In this document: positions 1-5,693 of the stretch, one piece after another | Layout of the letters: each line of letters opens with the position of its first letter | Numbering within the stretch: the stretch's first letter is position 1 | Assembly: GCA_946531975.1 (NCBI GenBank) | Contig: CAMNAY010000099.1 | Location: 1 to 6,351 of the forward strand | Origin: an uncultured Ruminococcus sp. | Lineage (GTDB): Bacteria; Bacillota; Clostridia; Oscillospirales; Ruminococcaceae | DNA: 6,351 bases | Direction: 5' to 3' | Program-made: the position numbers and the translations under genes | Notes under the pieces: model-generated | The model's database searches: none | Told to the model about the DNA's origin: nothing | The model's input: the letters and a program-made list of their open reading frames with translations, nothing else

Positions 1-846
1 ACCGCAGCACAATCCGGTCAGCAGCCGGCAGAGCCCGCAGAGCAATCCGCTGACGGAGAGACTTCTCCGCAGCAGGAGCAGCCCGGACAGGCTGCCGGTG
101 CAGAGCCTTCTGCGGAGGCTGAGGGAGAACAGACCCCGCCTGCCGATCCGGACGGAGAGAAGCAGCCGGAGGAACCCGGAAAAACGGAGGACTCTGAAAA
201 AACGGAGGACGCCCAAAAAACCGAAGATTCTGAAAAAGCAGAGGGAACCGGCGCAAAGGGCTTCCTCGGTGATGTGCTGGATCTGATCGAATCCGTTCTG
301 ACCTCGGTCTTTATCGTCATGCTGGTGTTCACATTCCTGTTCACCATTGCAAATGTCGAGGGTACCTCGATGGAGCCGACGCTGCACGGCGACGACCGGC
401 TGCTGGTCTCCCGCTATACCCGCGATTATCATACCGGCGATATTCTGATTATCAAGAATGACGCCGGCTACCTGCTGAACTCCGATACGGGCGGTCTGGT
501 GTATAAGGTGCGCGGCATCGAGCCGGACGGCTCCGAGAAGGACATCGTCAAGCGCCTGATTGCAAAGAGCGGTCAGGTGGTCAATATTGATACCAGAGAG
601 GGCGCTGTCTATGTGGACGGGGTCAGGCTGAATGAGCCGTATATCGCAGATCCGACAACCCGCGATGACGGCGCGCTGGAGTATCCGCTGACCGTGCCGG
701 AGGGCTATGTGTTCGTGCTGGGCGATCACCGCTCTGTCTCGAAGGACAGCCGGAATCCGGAGGTCGGACTGGTGCCGGAGGAGAATATCATCGGCAAGGT
801 CATCCTGCGGATCTCTCCGTTCTCACAGTTCGGCTGGGTCGATTGA
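1..846 (+). CDS. lepB: Signal peptidase I (type I leader peptidase), 5' end outside window
   Basis: Membrane serine protease that removes signal peptides from exported proteins on the outer face of the cytoplasmic membrane. The frame is open from base 1, so the start lies upstream; a GTG at 274 could start a 190-residue form, but continuous open frame argues against it. Numbering from the first in-window codon: residues 1-90 are a Q/P/E/A/G/K-rich, acidic, presumably cytosolic extension; about 97-117 are one transmembrane helix; GTSMEPT at 121-127 carries the nucleophile Ser123; the VKR segment holds the general-base Lys184; GDHRSVSKDSR starting near 241 is the conserved C-terminal box. The catalytic part matches the roughly 185-residue Gram-positive SipS size, with no second C-terminal helix. 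The extension is the odd part. It sits just before rbgA, as in many Firmicutes. The family call is firm; the true length is unknown. Confidence 0.93.
   Translation, partial: TAAQSGQQPAEPAEQSADGETSPQQEQPGQAAGAEPSAEAEGEQTPPADPDGEKQPEEPGKTEDSEKTEDAQKTEDSEKAEGTGAKGFLGDVLDLIESVLTSVFIVMLVFTFLFTIANVEGTSMEPTLHGDDRLLVSRYTRDYHTGDILIIKNDAGYLLNSDTGGLVYKVRGIEPDGSEKDIVKRLIAKSGQVVNIDTREGAVYVDGVRLNEPYIADPTTRDDGALEYPLTVPEGYVFVLGDHRSVSKDSRNPEVGLVPEENIIGKVILRISPFSQFGWVD
181..243 (+). repeat. Degenerate 18-bp coding repeat (KTEDSE-type) in the signal peptidase N-terminus
   Basis: Three consecutive 18-bp units at 181-198, 199-216 and 217-234 encode KTEDSE, KTEDAQ and KTEDSE, and a fourth partial unit (KAEG) follows from 235. 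The units differ at synonymous positions as well as in one dipeptide, so the repeat is not brand new. It forms the last, charged part of the cytosolic low-complexity extension before the membrane helix of the signal peptidase. Confidence 0.8.
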
Positions 847-848
847 CC

Positions 849-869
849 GCGGCTCCGGGCACAAGCCGC
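849..869 (+). other. Possible intercistronic stem-loop between lepB and rbgA
   Basis: A perfect 6-bp inverted repeat, GCGGCT at 849-854 and AGCCGC at 864-869, encloses a 9-nt loop three bases after the lepB stop codon. It is followed by A residues rather than a U tract, so it is not an intrinsic terminator. It could modulate mRNA stability or processing between the two genes, or be chance in GC-rich DNA. Confidence 0.3.
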
Positions 870-883
870 AAAAACAGGCAGAC

Positions 884-889
884 AAGGAG
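884..889 (+). promoter_or_regulatory. Ribosome binding site that bears on the rbgA start
   Basis: AAGGAG at 884-889 overlaps the GTG at 889, so it cannot serve that codon. It lies 14 nt before the ATG at 904 (long but usable) and 23 nt before the ATG at 913. This favours 904 as the start of rbgA, though not decisively. Confidence 0.5.
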
Positions 890-903
890 TGAATCGGAAC
901 ACA

Positions 904-1770
904 ATGGAAGATATGAAGGACATTCAGTGGTTTCCCGGTCATATGGCGAAAACCCGCCGCATGATCGCAAAAAGTCTGCCGCTGGTCGATGCAGCCGCTG
1001 AACTGCTGGATGCAAGACTCCCCTTGAGCAGCCGGAATCCGGAACTGCAAAAGCTCACCGGAAAAAAACCGCGCCTTGTGATCCTCAATAAAGCGGATAT
1101 CGCGGACCCTGCCGTAACACAGCAGTGGATCCGGTACTTTCAGAAAACCGGCTGCGCCGTCATCACGGCGGATTCCAAAGCCGGAAAGGGCGTCAGGCAG
1201 TTTGCACCTGCACTGCGCGAGCTGCTGAAGGATCAGATCGCCAGATATGAAGCCAAGGGCATGAAGGGCAGACCGATCCGCGTCATGATCCTCGGAATTC
1301 CGAATGTCGGAAAATCCTCGCTCATCAACCGTCTTGCGGGCGGAAAGCGTGCGAAAGCCGAGGACCGGGCAGGCGTCACCCGCACACAGCAGTGGATCAG
1401 GACGGCGGAGGGCGTCGAGCTGCTCGATACGCCCGGCGTGCTGTGGCCGAAGCTCGACGATCAAGAGGTCGCCGTGCGGCTCGCGCTGACCGGCGCTGTC
1501 CGCGACGATATTCTCGACAAGGAAGCGCTCGCGGCAAGACTGATGTCGCTGCTGCATGCGCGCTATCCGCAGGCACTTGCCGAGCGGTATAAGATCCCGC
1601 CGGAGACAGAAGGGACCGGCTTTGAATTCTTGGAGCTGATGGCGAAGAAGCGCGGGATGCTGCTTCAGGGCGGCGTTCCGAATACCGAACGTGCCGCAAT
1701 CACGCTGCTCGATGAGTTCCGCGGTGCGAAGCTCGGCAGAATCTCACTCGAAGAACCGGAAGGAGTCTGA
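904..1770 (+). CDS. rbgA: Ribosome biogenesis GTPase RbgA (YlqF)
   Basis: GTPase that acts late in assembly of the 50S ribosomal subunit in Gram-positive bacteria. The G motifs are circularly permuted, as in the YlqF/YawG family: G4 NKAD at residues 62-65 comes first, then the G1 P-loop GIPNVGKSS at 131-139, the G2 threonine at 159 in GVTR, and G3 DTPG at 175-178. The N-terminus has the family signature IQWFPGHMAKTRR, and the C-terminus has the typical RbgA tail with a GFEFLE segment and LLDEFRGAKLGRISLE. At 288 residues it matches the usual length of about 280-290. ATG 904 is chosen because the GTG at 889 overlaps the Shine-Dalgarno sequence; ATG 913 would also keep the whole domain. It lies 57 nt after lepB and 6 nt before the next gene, so it is probably co-transcribed. 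All key motifs are intact. Confidence 0.95.
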   Translation: MEDMKDIQWFPGHMAKTRRMIAKSLPLVDAAAELLDARLPLSSRNPELQKLTGKKPRLVILNKADIADPAVTQQWIRYFQKTGCAVITADSKAGKGVRQFAPALRELLKDQIARYEAKGMKGRPIRVMILGIPNVGKSSLINRLAGGKRAKAEDRAGVTRTQQWIRTAEGVELLDTPGVLWPKLDDQEVAVRLALTGAVRDDILDKEALAARLMSLLHARYPQALAERYKIPPETEGTGFEFLELMAKKRGMLLQGGVPNTERAAITLLDEFRGAKLGRISLEEPEGV

Positions 1771-1776
1771 GCGATC

Positions 1777-2265
1777 ATGGAACCGAAATTTCGCATGCGG
1801 ATCAGCGCCGCCGGTCTGGTCGGACTGGTCTTTTTGCCGTGCGGTCTGCTGTTTCTTGCTATGGGAATTCTGTTCCCGGCAGAGTCGATCAAAGGCTCGC
1901 CGATGCTGTTCCGCGGCATTTTTCTCGGATTTGGCGGCGTGTTTTCCCTGCTGGGCACCGCATTCGTTGTGCAGGATATCCGGAAAAATCTGAAATCGAA
2001 GAAGCTGCTGGAATCGGGCAACTATATCTATGCTTCATTCACACAGGCTTCCCTCGTGACCAATGTGCGGATCAACGGCAGAAATCCTTATCAGGCGGAG
2101 TTTCAGTATACCGACGGACTGGGCATGATCCATATGTTCTACGGCAGACAGATGATGACGGACCCGACGCCGCTGCTGACCGGAAAACAGGTCCGCGTCT
2201 ATGTGGATCCGGAGAATTACGACAATTATTATGTGGACATTGACAGTGTGCTGACGTATCACTGA
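1777..2265 (+). CDS. Two-helix membrane protein of unknown function, DUF3592-like
   Basis: I do not recognise a specific function. The 162-residue product has two predicted transmembrane helices, about residues 12-33 and 45-65, joined by a short loop. A soluble domain of roughly 95 residues follows, probably cytosolic given the Lys/Arg-rich stretch after helix 2 (DIRKNLKSKK). The soluble part looks beta-rich and ends with a GKQVRVYVDPENYDNYYVD segment, reminiscent of DUF3592-type proteins, where a similar V-x-Y-D-P-E-N motif recurs; that link is by eye only. AAGGAG at 1760-1765 lies 11 nt before the ATG. The gene sits 6 nt after rbgA and 23 nt before rnhB, a place where many Firmicutes have nothing, so it is a lineage addition to the operon. 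No catalytic residues are evident. Confidence 0.8.
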   Translation: MEPKFRMRISAAGLVGLVFLPCGLLFLAMGILFPAESIKGSPMLFRGIFLGFGGVFSLLGTAFVVQDIRKNLKSKKLLESGNYIYASFTQASLVTNVRINGRNPYQAEFQYTDGLGMIHMFYGRQMMTDPTPLLTGKQVRVYVDPENYDNYYVDIDSVLTYH

Positions 2266-2288
2266 ACCTGCAAGGGGAGGACAGGATT

Positions 2289-2921
2289 ATGGCACGCGCT
2301 TTGAAGGTATACAAAGAGCTGTTTGAATTTGACGATGATGTGCGGACGCATTTCCCTGTGTTCTGCGGGGTCGATGAAGCGGGCAGAGGTCCGCTTGCCG
2401 GCGATGTCTATGCTGCTGCCGTCATTCTGCCGCCCGGCGTTGAGATCGCCGGGCTGAATGACAGCAAAAAGCTCTCCGAAGCCCGCAGGGAGGATCTGGC
2501 GCCGGTCATCAAGGAGAAGGCGCTGGCATGGAATATTGCCTTCGCAACGGTTGAGGAGATCGAACGGCTCAATATTTTGCAGGCGGCGCTGCTTGCGATG
2601 CACCGCGCCGTCGAAGGGCTGGAAATTCAGCCGGACTTTGCGCTGGCGGACGGCAATCAGCCGCCCGTTCTGCCGATGCCCGTCGGGACGCTGATTCACG
2701 GCGATGCCAAATCAGCGAGTATCGCTGCGGCATCGGTTCTCGCGAAGACTGCCCGTGACGCGGCACTCAGGGAGCTCGATGAGCAGTATCCGCAGTACGG
2801 CTTCGCAGCCCACAAGGGCTACGGCACCAAGGCGCATTATGCCGCGATCGAACAGTACGGACTGTGTCCCGCACACAGACCGTCTTTCCTTAAGAAATTC
2901 TATGAACGGCGCGGCGAATAA
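2289..2921 (+). CDS. rnhB: Ribonuclease HII
   Basis: Endonuclease that cuts the RNA strand of RNA-DNA hybrids and initiates removal of misincorporated ribonucleotides; cytosolic and metal dependent. The 210-residue protein has the full set of family motifs. DEAGRGPLAG starts at residue 29 and supplies acidic ligands Asp29 and Glu30. ADGNQ holds Asp121, and GDAKSASIAAASVLAK starts at 138 with Asp139. The substrate-contacting HKGYGT is at 175-180, followed by the usual HRPSF near the end. A purine-rich AGGGGAGG at 2273-2280 lies 8 nt before the ATG, a strong start signal. The N-terminal part before DEAGRG is about 28 residues, shorter than in Bacillus subtilis RnhB. The 3' end overlaps yraN by 20 nt, suggesting translational coupling. 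No defects are seen. Confidence 0.96.
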   Translation: MARALKVYKELFEFDDDVRTHFPVFCGVDEAGRGPLAGDVYAAAVILPPGVEIAGLNDSKKLSEARREDLAPVIKEKALAWNIAFATVEEIERLNILQAALLAMHRAVEGLEIQPDFALADGNQPPVLPMPVGTLIHGDAKSASIAAASVLAKTARDAALRELDEQYPQYGFAAHKGYGTKAHYAAIEQYGLCPAHRPSFLKKFYERRGE

Positions 2922-3279
2922 GCGCAAAACCGGAAACTTGGGCGAGGACGCCGTCTGCATGTATCTCGAACGGCAGGGCGCCGAAATTCTCCGCCGGAAT
3001 TTTACGGTTCGCGGCGGGGAGATCGACATTATTGCAAAACTGGGCGAATGCCTGCTCTTTGTCGAGGTCAAGACGCGGCGCCCCGGCGCACTGGAATCCG
3101 GTGCGGCGGCGGTCGATGCGCAGAAGCAGATGCATCTGATCCGCACGGCAGAGCAGTATCTGCTGAAAAATCCGTGCGATTTGCAGCCGCGGTTCGATGT
3201 CGCGGAGGTCGAATACTCCGGACAGTTCGTGCGGCATATTGAATATCTCGCGGGCGCTTTTGATGCCACGGGATACTGA
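2902..3279 (+). CDS. yraN: YraN / UPF0102 family nuclease-like protein
   Basis: A 125-residue member of the UPF0102 family, small proteins with a PD-(D/E)XK nuclease-like fold whose cellular role is not settled; the gene is usually next to rnhB, as here. Visible hallmarks are the N-terminal KTGNLGEDAVCMYLERQG helix, the GEIDIIA strand with Glu40 and Asp42, and FVEVKTR with Glu55 and Lys57, which together give the nuclease-like E/D...ExK pattern. Length fits the family's usual 115-130. The frame is open further upstream inside rnhB (from 2704), but family alignment by eye starts at ATG 2902. That start has only a weak purine stretch before it and overlaps the rnhB end by 20 nt, which fits coupled translation. 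Whether it cleaves DNA cannot be told from sequence. Confidence 0.9.
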   Translation: MNGAANKRKTGNLGEDAVCMYLERQGAEILRRNFTVRGGEIDIIAKLGECLLFVEVKTRRPGALESGAAAVDAQKQMHLIRTAEQYLLKNPCDLQPRFDVAEVEYSGQFVRHIEYLAGAFDATGY

Positions 3280-3306
3280 GTACATTCATGTTACAAATTC
3301 TGATTG

Positions 3307-3312
3307 AGGAGG
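3307..3312 (+). promoter_or_regulatory. Strong ribosome binding site fixing the thrC start
   Basis: A perfect AGGAGG lies 6 nt before the ATG at 3319. The in-frame TTG at 3304 lies upstream of this site, so the longer reading from 3304 is very unlikely. Confidence 0.85.
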
Positions 3313-3318
3313 AAATAT

Positions 3319-4812
3319 ATGCTTTATCACAGCACAAGAAACAAGGCACTGGCGGTTTCCAGCGCCGAAGCAATCGCGCAGGGCATCGCGGCAGACGGCG
3401 GTCTGTTTGTTCCGGAGTCCATTCCGGAGCTGACTGCTGCGGATTTCGATGCACTGAAAGGGCTTTCCTATGCAGAGCGCGCAGCGCGTCTGTTCAAGCT
3501 CTATCTCACCGATTTCACCGATGAGGAGCTGCGCGAATGCACGAAGAATGCTTATGAATCCGGCAGCTTCGAGACCCCGAACGTGCAGGAGATTGCAACG
3601 CTCGCAGACGGCTCCATGCTGCTGGAACTCTGGCACGGTCCGACCTGCGCCTTCAAGGATATGGCGCTTCAGATTCTGCCGCATTTCCTCACCCGTTCGA
3701 TCAAAAAGACCGGCATCGACCGCGAGGTCGTCATCCTGACCGCAACCTCCGGCGACACCGGAAAGGCTGCGCTCGCAGGCTTCAAGGATGTCCCCGGCAC
3801 CAAGATCATGGTGTTCTATCCGGAGGACGGCGTCAGCTCCATGCAGAAGCGCCAGATGCAGACACAGGAGGGCGAAAATGTCCGTGTCTGCGCAGTCAAG
3901 GGCAACTTCGACGACTGCCAGAACGGCGTCAAGGCGATCTTCACTGACCCTGACATGCAGAAGGCACTCGCTGACAACGGCATGCAGTTCTCCAGCGCGA
4001 ATTCGATCAACTGGGGCAGACTTGTCCCGCAGATCGTCTACTACGTTTCTGCCTATGTCACGATGCTCGAAAAGGGCATTCTCGACCACGGACAGCGCTT
4101 TGTACTGACCGTCCCGACCGGCAACTTCGGCAACATCCTTGCCGCATGGTATGCAAAGCAGATGGGCGTGCCGATTCATCATCTGGTCTGCGCCTCCAAC
4201 ATCAACAAGGTGCTGACGGACTTCATCGACACCGGCGTCTATGACCGCAAGCGCGATTTCCACGCAACGGTCTCTCCGTCGATGGATATTCTCATTTCCA
4301 GCAACCTCGAACGCCTGCTCTATCACATGACCGGCGAGGACGACGCACAGATCAGAGCGTGGTTCACTGCGCTGAAGGAGGACGGCAGCTACCAGATCCC
4401 GGTCGAGCTGCGCAACCGCATTCAGGCGGAATTCTCCGGCAGCTTCTGGAATGACGAGGCGACAAAGGCAATGATCGGAAAGGTCTTTGCCGAGAACGGC
4501 TATCTCAGCGATACGCACACCGCAGTCGGCATCTGTGCGGCACGCGATTATATTGCAAATGCACCGGAGGTTTACCCGATGCTCATCGCTTCGACCGCCA
4601 ACCCCTATAAGTTCGGCGCGGCAGTGCTGGAAGCAATCGGCGGCGACACCGATGCCGATGAATATGAGATCCTCGACCGGCTCCAGTCGAAGTCCGGTAT
4701 GCAGATTCCGAAGGCACTGGCAGAGCTGAAGACCAAGGCGGTTCGCTTTAACGACGTCGTTGCACAGGACGAGATGCCTGCCTATGTCAAGGAAAAGCTG
4801 GGGATCGCGTGA
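3319..4812 (+). CDS. thrC: Threonine synthase
   Basis: PLP enzyme that converts O-phospho-L-homoserine to L-threonine, the last step of threonine synthesis, in the cytosol. The 497-residue length puts it in the longer E. coli/yeast-like class with an N-terminal Thr_synth_N domain (MLYHSTRNKALAVSS, then GIAADGGLFVPESIPEL). The PLP-binding lysine is Lys113 in GPTCAFKDMALQ. The phosphate-binding and substrate motif TSGDTGKAA begins with Thr143-Ser144, and PTGNFGN at 266-272 is the second cofactor-contact motif. All are intact. It starts 39 nt after yraN behind a strong AGGAGG, and its TGA overlaps the GTG of the phosphoesterase by 4 nt. There is no room upstream for a T-box or threonine leader peptide, and no homoserine pathway genes are adjacent, so control probably follows the operon. 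Codon use is noticeably biased to C-ending codons. Confidence 0.96.
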   Translation: MLYHSTRNKALAVSSAEAIAQGIAADGGLFVPESIPELTAADFDALKGLSYAERAARLFKLYLTDFTDEELRECTKNAYESGSFETPNVQEIATLADGSMLLELWHGPTCAFKDMALQILPHFLTRSIKKTGIDREVVILTATSGDTGKAALAGFKDVPGTKIMVFYPEDGVSSMQKRQMQTQEGENVRVCAVKGNFDDCQNGVKAIFTDPDMQKALADNGMQFSSANSINWGRLVPQIVYYVSAYVTMLEKGILDHGQRFVLTVPTGNFGNILAAWYAKQMGVPIHHLVCASNINKVLTDFIDTGVYDRKRDFHATVSPSMDILISSNLERLLYHMTGEDDAQIRAWFTALKEDGSYQIPVELRNRIQAEFSGSFWNDEATKAMIGKVFAENGYLSDTHTAVGICAARDYIANAPEVYPMLIASTANPYKFGAAVLEAIGGDTDADEYEILDRLQSKSGMQIPKALAELKTKAVRFNDVVAQDEMPAYVKEKLGIA

Positions 4813-5330
4813 GTTTATACGTCATCGGTGATACGCACCTGTCATTCGGCGTGAAAAAGCCGATGGATATTTTCGCGGGATGGGAAAATCACACGGAACT
4901 GCTCCGGGATGCATGGCTCAGAACCGTGCAGCCGGAGGATACCGTCGTGCTGGCAGGCGATATTTCGTGGGGCATGACCATGGATGAAGCGCTGCCCGAT
5001 TTTCAATGGCTCAATGATCTGCCCGGCAAAGAGAAGATCATCCTCAAGGGCAACCACGACTACTGGTGGGTCACCATGAAGAAAATGCAGGCGTTCTTTT
5101 CCGCGCATCAGCTCGATACACTCCGCATTCTGCACAACAACTGCTATGCCTATGAAGGCTTCGGCATCTGCGGAACAAGGGGCTGGGTCAATATGGATGC
5201 GGACGGCTGCGTCAGTCCGGACGATGCCAAGGTCAGCGCGAGAGAAGCACAGCGGCTTGAGGTCTCTTTGAACGCCGCCGAGCAGCAGGGCTTGACCCCG
5301 ATCGCCTTTCTGCGGAGCAGGCGGGGCTGA
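4809..5330 (+). CDS. Metallophosphoesterase (calcineurin-like), frame broken: 5' part with false C-terminus
   Basis: The N-terminal two thirds of a calcineurin-like metal-dependent phosphoesterase; the specific substrate is unknown. Visible metal-binding motifs are GDTHLS at residues 7-12 (Asp8, His10), GD in VLAGDISWG (Asp51) and GNHD at 81-84. A conserved CGTRGW block begins at residue 121. The GTG start overlaps the thrC stop (GTGA), so translation is probably coupled; a short GGGG lies about 5 nt upstream. From about residue 157 the frame enters an imperfect 35-nt tandem repeat, reads FLRSRRG and stops at 5330. This 173-residue product lacks the HYPP histidine and the GHVH motif, both still encoded downstream in another frame, so it is unlikely to be active. 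Removing one repeat copy restores a frame of about 234 residues, the size expected for the family. Family certain; status as CDS or pseudogene depends on whether the repeat is real. Confidence 0.8.
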   Translation: MSLYVIGDTHLSFGVKKPMDIFAGWENHTELLRDAWLRTVQPEDTVVLAGDISWGMTMDEALPDFQWLNDLPGKEKIILKGNHDYWWVTMKKMQAFFSAHQLDTLRILHNNCYAYEGFGICGTRGWVNMDADGCVSPDDAKVSAREAQRLEVSLNAAEQQGLTPIAFLRSRRG

Positions 5331-5349
5331 AACCGATTGCCTTTCTGCA
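5280..5349 (+). repeat. Imperfect 35-nt tandem repeat that shifts the phosphoesterase frame
   Basis: Copy 1 at 5280-5314 and copy 2 at 5315-5349 match at 27 of 35 positions by manual alignment. Read in their own frames, together with the preceding Ala codon, they encode AEQQGLTPIAFL and AEQAGLKPIAFL. Several of the differences are synonymous: Gly ggc/ggg, Leu ttg/ctg, Ile atc/att and the preceding Ala gcc/gcg. Because 35 is not a multiple of three, copy 2 is in a different frame from copy 1, which causes the premature stop at 5330. A short CTGC occurs at the junction. Confidence 0.85.
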
Positions 5350-5548
5350 CTATCCGCCGCTCTACGGCGCAAGCTGCAATTATCCGATGCTCGATGTGCT
5401 CTGGAAGCATCGCGTCAGCGATTGCTGGTACGGGCATGTACACGGGAAATCGCAGCATAAATGCGCGGTCAACGGCGTCCGCGACGATGTGAATTATCAT
5501 CTGATTGCGGGGGATTATGTACAGTTTATCCCACAAAAGGTTCTCTAA
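5315..5548 (+). pseudogene. Detached 3' part of the metallophosphoesterase
   Basis: Continuation of the phosphoesterase gene in the frame used by repeat copy 2, open to the TAA at 5546-5548. It encodes the missing C-terminal third: GLKPIAFLHYPPLYG with the metal-ligand histidine at codon 5348, and WYGHVHGKSQH with GHVH at 5432-5443, ending in the YHLIAGDYVQFIPQ-type strand usual for this family. It has no start codon or ribosome binding site of its own near its beginning. Every motif is intact and no stop or second shift is seen, so the break is either very recent or a sequence artefact. Joined to 4809-5279, it gives an uninterrupted protein of about 234 residues. Confidence 0.8.
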
Positions 5549-5580
5549 ACTGTGAAAATCAAAGAAAGCAGAAAAACTGC

Positions 5581-5609
5581 TGGAAAAATGCGGCTTTTTA
5601 TGCTATAAT
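5581..5609 (+). promoter_or_regulatory. Sigma-A type promoter for trigger factor
   Basis: A perfect TATAAT lies at 5604-5609, preceded by an extended -10 TG at 5601-5602. TGGAAA at 5581-5586 matches four of six bases of the TTGACA consensus with a 17-bp spacer. Transcription would start near 5616 and give a leader of about 78 nt before the ATG at 5694. The surrounding 5549-5610 stretch is AT-rich compared with the genes, as expected for a promoter region. Confidence 0.75.
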
Positions 5610-5626
5610 AAAGTGTCTGTCATATC

Positions 5627-5660
5627 CCCCTCTGTTCGTGCGCCCCTGCACGGAGGGGCG
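5627..5660 (+). other. GC-rich leader hairpin(s) upstream of trigger factor
   Basis: The leader contains two competing foldings. One is a perfect 7-bp stem, CGCCCCT at 5641-5647 with AGGGGCG at 5654-5660 and a 6-nt loop. The other pairs CCCCTC at 5627-5632 with GAGGGG at 5653-5658, stacked on CGTGC at 5637-5641 with GCACG at 5648-5652, leaving a 4-nt bulge. Both use the same GAGGGG strand, so they exclude each other. No U tract follows, so neither is an intrinsic terminator for the + strand. The structure ends 20 nt before the ribosome binding site GGAGG at 5681-5685. Confidence 0.55.
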
Positions 5661-5693
5661 TGAAGAAGAAAACGAAATTTGGAGGAACAACCC

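Noticed and set aside
747..1043. An identical 15-nt stretch, CAGCCGGAATCCGGA, at 747-761 in lepB and at 1029-1043 in rbgA
   Set aside because: Both copies encode SRNPE within conserved parts of unrelated families and share local codon preference, so chance convergence explains them better than a repeat element.
823..1557. A 244-codon open frame on the - strand opposite rbgA
   Set aside because: It is a shadow of the RbgA coding frame, with no plausible ribosome binding site or recognisable protein features.
2704..2901. An upstream extension of the yraN frame within rnhB
   Set aside because: It overlaps conserved rnhB codons, its translation is Arg/Ser-rich and unlike the family, and YraN homology by eye begins at the ATG at 2902.
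3286..4518. A 410-codon open frame on the - strand opposite thrC
   Set aside because: It lies wholly inside a well-supported threonine synthase gene with all motifs intact. Its translation resembles no family I know, and long antisense frames are expected from biased codon use in GC-rich genes.
5280..5330. Programmed ribosomal frameshifting in the phosphoesterase
   Set aside because: No slippery heptamer or downstream stimulator is obvious, and the duplicated segment accounts for the frame change without recoding.
5565..5599. A possible terminator after the phosphoesterase: AGCAG and CTGCT (5567-5581) followed at a distance by TTTTT (5595-5599)
   Set aside because: The stem is only 5 bp, and the U tract is 13 nt away and overlaps the promoter spacer. 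Alternative pairing of AAAGC with GCTTT is even weaker.
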